Shown here piece by piece: positions 39,372 to 47,955 of a DNA stretch of 64,000 bases. The stretch is from assembly GCA_003056245.1 (NCBI GenBank), contig MVDH01000005.1, positions 137,513 through 201,512 of the forward strand. Direction: 5' to 3'. This stretch comes from Cellvibrio sp. 79 (GTDB lineage: Bacteria; Pseudomonadota; Gammaproteobacteria; Pseudomonadales; Cellvibrionaceae). The position numbers and the translations under genes are program-made. Every line of letters begins with the position of its first letter. Position 1 is the stretch's first letter. Under the pieces are notes generated by a model. The model was not told where the DNA came from. It ran no database searches and saw nothing but the letters and a program-made list of their open reading frames with translations.

Positions 39372-40202
39372 TCACAAGTGTATTTCAACAATTAACGGTG
39401 CATGGTCTGATAGGTGAGACCAGGGTTTTCTAGAGAGTACTTCAGGGTTTGATGCACTCGCGTTGCGAATATAAATTCTATCCAAGCAAAGAAAAGGCCA
39501 CCGTGCTGGAAAACTTTTTGCCGGTTTTCCATATTGGCTGACAAAAACCTCTTTCATGTTAGATGCAGAAAGGACTTGATCCGCGCGTTGGCGCCAGTCG
39601 TTAAAATCGCCTGCCACAATTACCGGTGCTGTCGCCTGAAAGCTATCAATCAGTTCACGCAATAATACTAATTGCCTTTGTCGATGATTTTCTCTCAGCC
39701 CTAAATGCACACATATTGCGTGTACTTCATCATGCCCGGGGACTTTCAAAATGGAATGAAGTAATCCTCGTTGCTCAATGGTACCTATAGATACATCCAG
39801 ATTCTGGAAGCGAATGATTGGGTACTTGGAAAGCAGGGCGTTGCCATGGTCGCCATCGGGGTAAATAGCGTTGCGTCCGTAAGAAAACTCCGGCCACATG
39901 CTATCAGCTAGAAATTCATATTGCGGAACGCTTGGCCAGTTTGGATGACGCAATGCATGGCGGTTATGGCTTCCATGAACTTCCTGCAAAAAAACTACAT
40001 CTGTTGACAGGCTACGTACAGCATCGCGTAATTCAGGCAAAACAAAATTACGATTAAAAACATTAAAGCCTTTATGCATATTTAATGTTAGTAATCGTAA
40101 TTTGTGAACCTCAGGTTTCATCTCAGTTAATTCGATTGTTTCTCTGTCAGGGAGAATAATTCCTTGGGATTTGTTTTTTTCCGAGCCAGCATAAATATTC
40201 AT
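39372..40202 (-). CDS. ybhP: YbhP-like endonuclease/exonuclease/phosphatase-family protein
   Basis: A 276-residue metal-dependent hydrolase of the EEP fold. Visible motifs are LTLNMHKGFN, VVFLQEVHG (metal-binding Glu), HLGLRENHRQRQ, AGDFNDWR and SDHAPLIVEI (catalytic Asp-His). About 30 residues precede the domain, with AGGTG seven bases before the chosen ATG. First gene of the ybhP-clsB-ybhN operon. The fold also includes sphingomyelinases and phosphoinositide phosphatases, so a phospholipid-related phosphodiester is likely but not shown. Confidence 0.9.
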   Translation of the reverse strand: MNIYAGSEKNKSQGIILPDRETIELTEMKPEVHKLRLLTLNMHKGFNVFNRNFVLPELRDAVRSLSTDVVFLQEVHGSHNRHALRHPNWPSVPQYEFLADSMWPEFSYGRNAIYPDGDHGNALLSKYPIIRFQNLDVSIGTIEQRGLLHSILKVPGHDEVHAICVHLGLRENHRQRQLVLLRELIDSFQATAPVIVAGDFNDWRQRADQVLSASNMKEVFVSQYGKPAKSFPARWPFLCLDRIYIRNASASNPEVLSRKPWSHLSDHAPLIVEIHL

Positions 40203-40765
40203 AATGCATCACCTGAATAGGAAGTGTAATTGCATAATGATTGGTTGATGTTGTATGGGGCTTTGGTCACGCCATCTACTTAAATACAAAAAACTGTAGT
40301 GTCCAAGCAACAGGAGCGATCTAACCTGTGGAGTTAAATTTATGGACCACTATTTAGTTAAAATAATTCCATTATTTCTTTTTAATGTAAAAAAACAATT
40401 ACTCACCTGGGGTTTGAGACTTTGACTTGTAAGCTTTTCAATGTGGCTATTGTATGTTTGTAAAAATATATTCATCACCTGTACTTGTCTCCGTCATTCT
40501 TATTGTTAGTGACTGAGTGATAGTGGTGCTTTAACGTAATTCCTTTTATAACGGTATGTTTGATTGAGAGGGCCAATCAACGTCCTCTGATGGATTCAGG
40601 ATGAGCTATCTGAATTCCCTAATTGGTTATTTTGATTGTTTTTTGTACTGTTTTCGCTGCTTTATTGAGTAGTGGCATCAGCTAGCGAAAGTGCTACCAT
40701 GCATTCCTGCTTTGTAGCATTAACCGGTTTTTCCCCAAGCCAAGACAATAAATAGAGGTATTCTC
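40203..40765. other. Intergenic region between ybhP and sapC
   Basis: About 560 bases separating divergent genes. It must hold promoters for both. One short rightward ORF of 27 codons (40342-40425) has a GGAG nine bases before its ATG and a hydrophobic centre (VKIIPLFLF); I consider it possible but unsupported. No clear repeat or RNA structure was found. Confidence 0.35.
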
Positions 40766-41509
40766 GTGGCCAAGCAATTAATGATTTATGACAACATTCA
40801 GCCATTGTCATCTGATATCCATCGCAGTTGGGCGGTGCAAGTGGATGATTATTCATTTGTGTCCAATATAATTTCAGCGCCCCTGCTGGCGACAGAAATT
40901 CCATTTGCTGCTGGTGAATTCCCTATCGTTTTCTCCGCGACTGCCAATGAGGGGGAATATATTCCTTTGGCAATCATGGGTTTGAAGGAGGGGGAAAACC
41001 TGTGTCTGAATCAAAATAACCAATTTACTACTCGCTATATCCCTGCTTTTATCCGTCGTTATCCGTTTGTATTGGGTGGTGATAAAAATGCAGATACTCT
41101 GGCATTGTGCATTGATGAGGGTAGTAGCTCGGTTATTAAAGATGGCAGCAAGGGGCGCCCACTTTTTGAACAAAACGGTGAGCAATCAGCGCATTTGAAA
41201 GAAGTGGTTGAGTTTCTAAAGGATTACCAATATCGCGCTGAAATGACCAAATTATTTTGTAAGCGCTTGCACGAATTAAATTTGCTTGAACCAATGCAGG
41301 CAAATATTACCTTTAAAGGCCGTGAAGACGCTAATATGAATCTCTTAGGTTTTTATGTAGTTAAGCGTGAAAAACTAAAAGAGTTGAGTGACGCTGATGC
41401 TCTGGACTTGTTTAAGAAGGATGGTTTGGAGTTGATCTACAGTCATATCCAGTCACTGTCTAATTTGAATGAATTAATCAATAAGAAATCGCAAAGACTT
41501 GGTGTTTGA
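40766..41509 (+). CDS. sapC: SapC-family protein
   Basis: A 247-residue soluble protein of the SapC family, named for a protein of a Campylobacter S-layer locus and of unclear biochemistry. It begins at GTG 40766 with AGAGG seven bases upstream. Blocks such as FVSNIISAPLLATEIPFAAGEFPIVFS, YIPAFIRRYPFVLG and LCIDEGSS are characteristic. There is no signal peptide and no S-layer gene nearby. In marine and polymer-degrading proteobacteria such genes often accompany TonB-dependent receptors and tryptophan halogenase genes; here it stands alone. Confidence 0.88.
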   Translation: MAKQLMIYDNIQPLSSDIHRSWAVQVDDYSFVSNIISAPLLATEIPFAAGEFPIVFSATANEGEYIPLAIMGLKEGENLCLNQNNQFTTRYIPAFIRRYPFVLGGDKNADTLALCIDEGSSSVIKDGSKGRPLFEQNGEQSAHLKEVVEFLKDYQYRAEMTKLFCKRLHELNLLEPMQANITFKGREDANMNLLGFYVVKREKLKELSDADALDLFKKDGLELIYSHIQSLSNLNELINKKSQRLGV

Positions 41510-41534
41510 ATTGAATTTATTTTAAGTTATTTAG

Positions 41535-41563
41535 GCCGGGACCAGCATTGATCCCGGCTTTTT
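41535..41563 (+). terminator. sapC terminator
   Basis: GCCGGGA/TCCCGGC with a ten-base loop is followed by TTTTT, 25 bases after the sapC stop. Confidence 0.85.
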
Positions 41564-41608
41564 CATTTGGAGGAAATGAAAATTAATAAGGCGTTGAGCC
41601 TTTTGTGG

Positions 41609-41920
41609 TTAGCGATTTCGTTGGCGGGCTGCTAATTGTTTCACTTTGCGTTCAGCGCTGGAAAATGCATCGCGCACAGCAACATGGATGGATTCGTCAT
41701 CTTGGGTAATTGCAACGGGGTGGCCTTTAATATCCAGCTCAATGGAGGCCCGGAATTGTTTACCTTTGTGTTTGTGGTTGTGAGGGGTATCAAGTACAAC
41801 ACGGCTATGAACTATCTGGTCAGTGTAGCGATTGAGCTTTTCAAGCTTCTTGGTAATGATTTCGTTTAGTGCGGCAGAAGAATCCAAATCACGATATACA
41901 ACGTCGACAGCAGGTTTCAT
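41609..41920 (-). CDS. hpf: Hibernation-promoting factor / RaiA-like (S30AE) protein
   Basis: A 103-residue ribosome-associated protein that occupies the decoding channel during slow growth or stress. It has the short form: DVVYRDLDSSAALNEIITKKLEKLNRY, a central HKGKQFRASIELDIKG strand pair and a C-terminal helix AVRDAFSSAERKVKQLAARQ. It lacks the long C-terminal dimerisation domain. It is not beside rpoN, the usual hpf place in gammaproteobacteria, so it may be a second S30AE gene related to YfiA. Confidence 0.88.
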   Translation of the reverse strand: MKPAVDVVYRDLDSSAALNEIITKKLEKLNRYTDQIVHSRVVLDTPHNHKHKGKQFRASIELDIKGHPVAITQDDESIHVAVRDAFSSAERKVKQLAARQRNR

Positions 41921-42370
41921 CGTAAAGCTCCTTAACGTTTATGTTAGAGGGCTGAGGTTCCGAATCAGTTTCGCGAACAATCTTGACCCTCACATCTTAT
42001 ATTGATCATCCCCAAATAAATTTCAAGTTTTTCTTACAGTTTTCTTAATAACATTTGAGTTGCTTATTAGTACTTAATGGCATTAATGCTTATATCTGGC
42101 TTTGAGGCATTTGTTTGAGGCTAACTAATGCTTCTTAAATTTCACTTAAAGATGATTGGAGGGGCGAAAGATTAGTGAGCTCGTATGCGCATTCTGATGG
42201 TGCAAAAGGGGCCAGTCACGTGCATATTTGGGGCGGTGTTATCTGTCATGTGGTCGGCTTGCACGTATTGTTAAAAAATATTGCAGGTTAGTACTCTATG
42301 GCAGTTCTGAATTTTATTATTCGTATTTGAGGGCTTTTTTGGAATTGAAATAAAAAATTTTAATATTGTG
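41921..42370. other. Intergenic region between hpf and the hsp20 promoter
   Basis: About 450 bases, mostly AT-rich. One short rightward ORF of 38 codons (GTG 42175 to 42291), His- and Gly-containing (SHVHIWGGVICHVVG), has only a distant GGAGGGG upstream. It is not supported further. The hpf promoter should lie at the left end. Confidence 0.3.
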
Positions 42371-42398
42371 CTTGAAATATTTCAGCTGGGCCTTACTT
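42371..42398 (+). promoter_or_regulatory. Sigma-32-like heat-shock promoter of hsp20
   Basis: CTTGAAA at 42371-42377 matches the sigma-32 -35 element, and CCTTACTT at 42391-42398, 13 bases further on, partly matches CCCCATNT. The position, about 100 bases before the hsp20 start, leaves room for the RNA thermometer leader. Confidence 0.45.
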
Positions 42399-42439
42399 AA
42401 GTTGTGCGATAGCTCTATAGAGGATCGCATTCACTTAAA

Positions 42440-42492
42440 TGACTCGATCAATTGGTGAGTCACATTGTTAATATTGCTCATGTTGAGGATAT
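42440..42492 (+). promoter_or_regulatory. ROSE-type RNA thermometer in the hsp20 leader
   Basis: The final hairpin (42471-42492) pairs ATATTGCTCA with TGAGGATAT, leaving the G of TTGCT bulged. That is the ROSE signature, a UUGCU opposite the AGGA of the Shine-Dalgarno sequence. The SD (42485-42490) is thus buried at low temperature. An upstream hairpin TGACTC/GAGTCA (42440-42462) matches the multi-stem form of ROSE leaders. Temperature control of translation is inferred from this structure. Confidence 0.7.
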
Positions 42493-42495
42493 TTT

Positions 42496-42966
42496 ATGCG
42501 TAATTTTGATTTTTCTCCGTTATACCGTTCTGCAATTGGTTTTGATCGCATGGCTAATTTATTGGATAACCTTGCGCGAACAGAACAGAACCAACCATCT
42601 TATCCACCCTACAATATTGAATTGACCGGTGAAGATAAATACCGGATTACCATGGCAGTTGCCGGTTTTGATCAGAGTGAGTTAACCATTGAGGTTAATC
42701 AAAATAATCTGACGGTGTCTGCTAATAAAACGGCTGAAACTGAACAGCGAACCTATTTACATCAGGGAATTGCTGCGCGCAGTTTTGAGCGTCGCTTCCA
42801 GCTGGCTGACCACGTGCAAGTGCAATCAGCCAATTATGCGAATGGTTTATTGCACATAGATTTGCAGCGAATAATTCCTGAGGCATTGAAACCACGTACT
42901 ATCCCGATTGGTGTGCAAACTCCGGAAAAACTAACAGTTGTTCCCGCAGCGACAAATGCGGCGTAA
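42496..42966 (+). CDS. ibpA: Small heat-shock protein, IbpA/Hsp20 family
   Basis: A 156-residue ATP-independent holdase. The N-terminus RNFDFSPLYRSAIGFDRM is IbpA/IbpB-like. The alpha-crystallin domain covers about residues 35-135, with YRITMAVAGFDQSELTIEV and the ANYANGLLHIDL strand. The usual C-terminal IxI motif is not evident; the tail has RTIPIG instead. It is a single gene with a heat-shock promoter and thermometer upstream and a bidirectional terminator downstream. Confidence 0.95.
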   Translation: MRNFDFSPLYRSAIGFDRMANLLDNLARTEQNQPSYPPYNIELTGEDKYRITMAVAGFDQSELTIEVNQNNLTVSANKTAETEQRTYLHQGIAARSFERRFQLADHVQVQSANYANGLLHIDLQRIIPEALKPRTIPIGVQTPEKLTVVPAATNAA

Positions 42967-42986
42967 CTTGCTGGTGTATCTTATGT

Positions 42987-43018
42987 AAAAAATCCCCGCC
43001 AATATGCGGGGATTTTTT
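42987..43018. terminator. Bidirectional terminator between hsp20 and the AraC-type gene
   Basis: A perfect stem AAAAAATCCCCGC/GCGGGGATTTTTT with loop CAATAT. It overlaps the stop codon of the leftward regulator gene. Confidence 0.93.
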
Positions 43019-44021
43019 AGGTCCTGAAAAGTTTTGCACGCACAGTGTCCCTGTATGCATTGGGTGTTGTAGATAAATGTTTTTTAAACAGACGAGTAAA
43101 ATAGCCGGTATCTTCGTAGCCAACTTTATCAGCAATTTCGCTGATTGATAGGTTGCTTGTTTTTAACAAATCTTTTGCCGTATTAATACGTATCTCTTGT
43201 AAATACTCCAGTGGTGTTTGTCCCAGCGCAGTTTTAAAGCGGCGGTTGAGGGTGCGTATACTCATGCCGAAGCGCTCCGCAATTTGCGGAAATAATATTT
43301 CACGGTGGTAATTGTCTTGTAACCATATTTGAATCTGGGTGATTTGTTCATCCGGGTGAGGGTTTTCGCTTGCTTCAAAAAAACCACTTGTCTCATAAGC
43401 TTTGCGTATTTCGTGAGAAAAATGTCTTTCCACATGACTCGCAATTGCTTTCCCAAAAAAGCGTTGAATAAAATGTACTGTTAGATCGGCAAGTGAATTG
43501 ACGCTTGCAGCGCAATAAAGGTTTCCGGCCTGGGTAATAAAATATTGTCGTTTGAGTTGTATTTGAGGGTAGTCTTTTTGAAATTGATCAAAGTAATGCC
43601 AGTGTGTAGTTGCCGCTTTTCCATCTAATAATCCCGCCTCAGCTAAAAAGCAGCAGCCAGTACCTACGGCGCTAATAATTGCTCCGTTTTGGTATTGTTC
43701 TCGCAGCCAATCGAGCAGGGAAGCGTGTTGTTTAACGATAGGGCGAGGATTGCGCCATAGGCCTGGAATATAAATCAGATCGCTAGCCGGGTTATCGCCA
43801 ATGCTTAAATCAGGTTGCCAGCGTAATCCGGTGCGAGTAGCAACGGCGCCTGTAGTTGATGCCAGGGTTTTTATTTCCAGAGGGCGGAGTTGATCCGGCG
43901 GCAGCATGGTGTGCATTGCGCTTTCTGCTGCTAGCAGCATTTCCATTGGAAGTGTACTGCTGGTCGTAAGCATGCGTTCGCACAGAATAAAATGAATTCG
44001 AATAGGTAAGTTTTGGTGCAT
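43017..44021 (-). CDS. GlxA-type AraC-family transcriptional regulator
   Basis: A 334-residue regulator with an N-terminal DJ-1/PfpI-like (class I glutamine amidotransferase) domain, in which GTGCCFLAEAGLL carries the nucleophile-elbow Cys pair. The C-terminal AraC domain holds two HTHs, FPQIAERFGMSIRTLNRRFK and the second ending VGYEDTGYFTRLFKKH. It is transcribed away from fabY across about 120 bases, so it could regulate that gene, although GlxA-type regulators more often act on quaternary-amine metabolism. The ligand is unknown. Confidence 0.92.
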   Translation of the reverse strand: MHQNLPIRIHFILCERMLTTSSTLPMEMLLAAESAMHTMLPPDQLRPLEIKTLASTTGAVATRTGLRWQPDLSIGDNPASDLIYIPGLWRNPRPIVKQHASLLDWLREQYQNGAIISAVGTGCCFLAEAGLLDGKAATTHWHYFDQFQKDYPQIQLKRQYFITQAGNLYCAASVNSLADLTVHFIQRFFGKAIASHVERHFSHEIRKAYETSGFFEASENPHPDEQITQIQIWLQDNYHREILFPQIAERFGMSIRTLNRRFKTALGQTPLEYLQEIRINTAKDLLKTSNLSISEIADKVGYEDTGYFTRLFKKHLSTTPNAYRDTVRAKLFRT

Positions 44022-44143
44022 GTTAAGTACTGTTTGGAAGTTTTGGCCAATTTAACACTAAAAATGACCGAAATGGCATGGGAATGTTTTGGGGAAGCTC
44101 ATACACTGCAGTCATCAGTGTTGTTTTGTTATGGAGTTGTCCT

Positions 44144-46051
44144 ATGTCTGTTGCGCGCCTGCCGGTTATCGTAGGTTTTGGTGGATTTAATGCGGCTGGT
44201 CGAGCGTCTGGCCATCATGCCTACCGTCGTATGGTCATCGAAAGTCTCCCTGCGTTGGCTCGTCAGGAGACCCTTGCCGGTTTGGCGGTGATGATGGGGT
44301 TAGTATCTTTTGCAGATGGCGAATACCGCGATGCAACAGATCAAATCCTTGGTGTGGCAGATATAGAGGCTCGTTTTAGTGAGCAGATTTTAGATGGAAC
44401 CCTTATTCGTCGCATAGATAAAACTTTTTTTGACGTGGATGCTGCTCATTGGCAAAAGTCAGCGACGTTAGGTGCTGGAGATGCTCCTTTAATATTTGAA
44501 CTACGTAAGCGCGATCTACCGGAGCCGGTTCCATCTGATTGGCAGGTTGAGGATGTAGATGGTGATCGTGTACGTATCGCTACATTCACACCTCTTGAGG
44601 TTAAGTTTGATAGTTATCGCGATATTCCTGTTAAGTCTGCAGGCCAGTTGCCGCGCGGCTTCAATCCGGGTTCTTTGTACAACTCCCATTATCATCCGCG
44701 TGCGTTACAACTTGCTGTTGTCGGGGCGTCCGATGCAATTCAGTCCGTTGGTATTAAATGGCAAACAATCATGGCTGCGGTGCAGCCGGACCAGGTTGGT
44801 GTTTATGCCAGCAACGTTATGAGTCAGATGGACGAAAACGGTTTCGGTGGTTTATTGCAGTCGCGTTTGAAAGGGGGGCGCGTCAGTGCAAAACAATGTC
44901 CGCTTGGTTTGAATACCATGCCTGCCGATTTTGTAAATGCCTACATTCTTGGGAGTGTCGGGCAAACTGGTGCGATTACCGGTGCATGTGCTTCGTTCCT
45001 CTACAATCTTCAAGCAGCGGCTGAGGATATTGCTTCGGGTAAGTGCCGTGTGGCAGTTGTAGGTTGTGCGGAAGCGCCAATCGTGCCGGAGATTATTGAT
45101 GGTTATGCAACCATGGGAGCGTTGGCCAGCGAAGAAAAGCTGAAAAAGCTGGATGGTACTGAAGAGGCTGATCCTCGTCGAACCAGTCGTCCTTTTGGCG
45201 AAAACGCCGGTTTTACTATGGCAGAGGCAAGCCAATACGTGGTGTTGATGGATGATGCATTGGCAATTGAGCTGGGTGCGGATATTCATGGTGCTGTTGG
45301 CGATGTGTTTATCAATGCCGATGGTTTTAAGAAGTCCATTTCGGCTCCTGGTCCTGGGAACTACATCACTATGGCTAAAGCGGTCGCTTCAGCCAAAGCG
45401 ATTTTGGGTGAGGAATCAATCAGGCAGCGTTCATTAATACAAGCGCACGGCTCAAGTACTCCACAGAACCGTGTTACTGAATCGCAGATTTTTGATCAGG
45501 TGGCGCAAGTTTTCGGCATTGAGAATTGGCCGGTATCGGCTGTTAAGGCTTATGTGGGACATTCATTATCCGCTGCCAGTGGAGAGCAATTAATTGCCAG
45601 TCTCGGGGTTTTCAAATATGGCATTATTCCTGGCATCAAAACTATCGATAAGGTAGCGGACGATGTTTTTGCTGATAGATTGCAAATCTCTATAAAAGAT
45701 GTGCCTGTGTCAGTGCCATTGGATGTTGCCTTTCTGAACTCCAAAGGTTTTGGCGGTAACAATGCAACAGCCAGTGTTTTTGCTCCGCACGTAGTCGAAC
45801 GTATGTTGACTCGTCGTTACGGCGATAAGGTTGTCGCTCGGTATCAACATAAGCGTGAGCAGGTTCGTGCAGCGGCGCAAGCCTATGATCAAGCTGCCCG
45901 GCAGGGTAATTTTGCTACGATTTATCACTTTGGTGAGGGTTTGATTGACGAGTCGCAGATCAAGCTGGATCAGGAAAAGGTGCAGTTGCCGGGTTTTGCA
46001 CACGCAGTGGATTTAACCTTCACCAACCGATTTTCCGACATGTGTGACTGA
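44144..46051 (+). CDS. fabY: Beta-ketoacyl synthase, FabY-like
   Basis: A condensing enzyme resembling FabY, which in Pseudomonas aeruginosa starts fatty acid synthesis from acetyl-CoA in place of FabH. ATG 44144 (MSVARLPVIVGFGGFNAAGR), with GGAG upstream, is preferred over 44078, giving 635 residues, about the FabY length. The thiolase fold shows the active-site Cys in ITGACASFLYNL (near 285), the first His in LIQAHGSSTPQNR and the second in AYVGHSLSAASGEQ. A long N-terminal region of about 180 residues precedes the core, unlike FabB/FabF. It is a single gene. Confidence 0.88.
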   Translation: MSVARLPVIVGFGGFNAAGRASGHHAYRRMVIESLPALARQETLAGLAVMMGLVSFADGEYRDATDQILGVADIEARFSEQILDGTLIRRIDKTFFDVDAAHWQKSATLGAGDAPLIFELRKRDLPEPVPSDWQVEDVDGDRVRIATFTPLEVKFDSYRDIPVKSAGQLPRGFNPGSLYNSHYHPRALQLAVVGASDAIQSVGIKWQTIMAAVQPDQVGVYASNVMSQMDENGFGGLLQSRLKGGRVSAKQCPLGLNTMPADFVNAYILGSVGQTGAITGACASFLYNLQAAAEDIASGKCRVAVVGCAEAPIVPEIIDGYATMGALASEEKLKKLDGTEEADPRRTSRPFGENAGFTMAEASQYVVLMDDALAIELGADIHGAVGDVFINADGFKKSISAPGPGNYITMAKAVASAKAILGEESIRQRSLIQAHGSSTPQNRVTESQIFDQVAQVFGIENWPVSAVKAYVGHSLSAASGEQLIASLGVFKYGIIPGIKTIDKVADDVFADRLQISIKDVPVSVPLDVAFLNSKGFGGNNATASVFAPHVVERMLTRRYGDKVVARYQHKREQVRAAAQAYDQAARQGNFATIYHFGEGLIDESQIKLDQEKVQLPGFAHAVDLTFTNRFSDMCD

Positions 46052-46102
46052 GTTGGTGAGGAGCCTGACTAGGCAGGCACAACATCTGGTGGTGCTAAAA
46101 GA

Positions 46103-46130
46103 GCTTGTCCCATAGGAAAAGTGGGCAAGC
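46103..46130 (+). terminator. Weak hairpin after fabY
   Basis: GCTTGTCCCA/GTGGGCAAGC pair with one G-T wobble around an eight-base loop. Only CTTTATG follows, so terminator function is uncertain. Confidence 0.4.
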
Positions 46131-46251
46131 CTTTATGATGAGATGATTGATTAGCCTATACAAAGCCAAATCTTTCCCTTAAAATGCCGCGCCTTTCGCA
46201 CAGCTAATTGTGCGACTAACGATTTTTTAACTTGAAAGTCGAATTTTAACT

Positions 46252-46269
46252 GGAAAGCCCAGGCTTTCC
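46252..46269 (+). other. Palindromic hairpin in the rpsP leader
   Basis: GGAAAGCC-CA-GGCTTTCC forms a perfect eight-base stem 29 bases before the rpsP start. It may be a stability or regulatory hairpin in the leader of the rpsP-rimM-trmD-rplS operon. No known ligand motif was recognised. Confidence 0.4.
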
Positions 46270-46298
46270 CCATAAGTAAATACAGGAAGAAGACCTCA

Positions 46299-46547
46299 AT
46301 GGTAACTATTCGTCTGTCTCGTGGTGGCTCTAAAAAGCGTCCATTTTATCATCTGACCGTAACCAACAGCCGTAGCGCCCGTAATGGCCGCTTCCTTGAG
46401 CGTATTGGTTTCTTCAATCCGGTTGCTCGTGGTCAGGAAGAGCGTCTGCGCATTGATGCTGACCGTCTGCAACACTGGGTTGGCCAAGGTGCGCAGCTGT
46501 CTGAGCGCGTTGAACAACTGGTTAAAGAAAGCAAAAAAGCAGCTTAA
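46299..46547 (+). CDS. rpsP: 30S ribosomal protein S16
   Basis: An 82-residue small-subunit protein with the standard start [19 protein letters not shown] and the [12 protein letters not shown] block. First gene of the conserved rpsP-rimM-trmD-rplS operon. Confidence 0.98.
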   Translation: MVTIRLSRGGSKKRPFYHLTVTNSRSARNGRFLERIGFFNPVARGQEERLRIDADRLQHWVGQGAQLSERVEQLVKESKKAA

Positions 46548-46575
46548 TTGCTGTTTTTGTTGCGGTTAACGCCTG

Positions 46576-47115
46576 ATGTCTAGCCAATCCAATCTGGTCA
46601 ATGTTGGGCGTATCACTGCGGTTTATGGCGTTAAAGGGTGGGTTAAAGTTCATTCCTATACCGATCCGGAAGAAAATTTGTTTGAGTACCATCCTTGGTT
46701 TTTAAAGACCAAGCATGGTGTCAAAAAAATTGAAATCGACGAAGCTCGACCTCATGGTGATGCATTTGTTGCGCACATTGTAGGTATCGATGATCGCGAT
46801 TTGGCCGCGCAATACACAGCGGTTGATATTGCTGTCGAGCGCGATCTATTGCCTGAATTGGATGATGGCGAATACTACTGGAGCCAGCTTGAAGGTTTGG
46901 TGGTATTTACCGAGTTCGATGGTGGTGCGCGTCAGCGTCTCGGTGTGATTTCCAAATTAATGGAAACTGGTGCAAATGACGTGCTTGTTGTGGTTGCAGA
47001 TGGAGAAAGTATTGATCAGCGCGAGCGATTAATACCCTATGTGCCTGAGCAGTTTGTGTTATCTGTTGATCTTGATGCTGGCGAAATGCTGGTTGATTGG
47101 GATCCCGAGTTTTAG
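46576..47115 (+). CDS. rimM: Ribosome maturation factor RimM
   Basis: A 179-residue 16S rRNA processing factor that assists maturation of the 30S head near S19. The N-terminal RimM domain opens with VNVGRITAVYGVKGWVKVHSYT, and the C-terminal PRC-barrel has EYYWSQLEGLVV and LIPYVPEQFVLSVDLDAGEMLVDWDPEF. It lies 28 bases after rpsP. Confidence 0.97.
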   Translation: MSSQSNLVNVGRITAVYGVKGWVKVHSYTDPEENLFEYHPWFLKTKHGVKKIEIDEARPHGDAFVAHIVGIDDRDLAAQYTAVDIAVERDLLPELDDGEYYWSQLEGLVVFTEFDGGARQRLGVISKLMETGANDVLVVVADGESIDQRERLIPYVPEQFVLSVDLDAGEMLVDWDPEF

Positions 47116-47172
47116 TTTTAAAACTTATTTTTTCTGGCGTAAATGCTGTGAGGCGAGAGGGGTAATCGTCAA

Positions 47173-47946
47173 TTGCTTAAAATTGCGGTTGTTTCCATTT
47201 TTCCTGACATGTTTAACGCGATTGCCGGTTTTGGAATTACCAGTCGTGCAATCAAGCAAGGTTTGGTGGAGTTAAAAATTTTAACTCCACGTGATTTTGC
47301 TCATGATCGCCATTCAACAGTTGATGACCGTCCGTTCGGTGGTGGTCCTGGAATGGTGATGATGGTGCAGCCACTGCGCGATGCCATAGCTGCTGCAAGA
47401 GCTTGGGCCGGTGATGATGCAAAGGTAATTTACTTATCACCTCAGGGGCGAACGCTGGATCAATCCGGTGTTGTTGAGCTTGCCGCATACGGCAATATGG
47501 TTTTGGTGGCTGGTCGTTACGAGGGTATTGACGAGCGTTTGATTCAAACAGTCATTGATGAGGAATGGTCCATCGGTGATTATGTGTTAAGTGGCGGTGA
47601 GCTACCGGCAATGGTGCTAATCGATGCTATAACACGGCTGGTTCCGGGTGCTCTTGGGCATGCCTTATCAGCAGAGCAGGATTCATTTACGGATGGTTTG
47701 CTGGATTGTCCCCATTACACCCGTCCGGAAGAATTTGAAGGAATGCGTGTGCCGGATGTATTGGTGTCCGGCAATCACGAACTGATTCGGCGCTGGCGAT
47801 TAAAGCAATCGCTAGGGCGAACATGGCTGAGAAGGCCAGATTTATTGCAAGCAATAAACTTAACCAAGGAACAGCAGCAGCTGTTGACGGAGTATCGTCG
47901 AGACCTTGATACGACAAACTCTAGCTGTGAAGCTATAGACTCTTAG
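47173..47946 (+). CDS. trmD: tRNA (guanine-N1-)-methyltransferase TrmD
   Basis: Methylates G37 of tRNAs using SAM, within a trefoil-knot fold. The 257 residues include [33 protein letters not shown] and the SAM-loop segment [16 protein letters not shown]. The only in-frame start matching the family N-terminus is TTG 47173, preceded by AGAGGGG at somewhat long spacing, so translation is likely moderate. This fits the known lower yield of TrmD than of ribosomal proteins in this operon. Confidence 0.97.
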   Translation: MLKIAVVSIFPDMFNAIAGFGITSRAIKQGLVELKILTPRDFAHDRHSTVDDRPFGGGPGMVMMVQPLRDAIAAARAWAGDDAKVIYLSPQGRTLDQSGVVELAAYGNMVLVAGRYEGIDERLIQTVIDEEWSIGDYVLSGGELPAMVLIDAITRLVPGALGHALSAEQDSFTDGLLDCPHYTRPEEFEGMRVPDVLVSGNHELIRRWRLKQSLGRTWLRRPDLLQAINLTKEQQQLLTEYRRDLDTTNSSCEAIDS

Positions 47947-47955
47947 GAGATTATC

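Noticed and set aside
40342-40425. 27-codon ORF with a GGAG before its ATG
   Set aside because: Too short and without family, conservation evidence or context; only noted within the intergenic entry.
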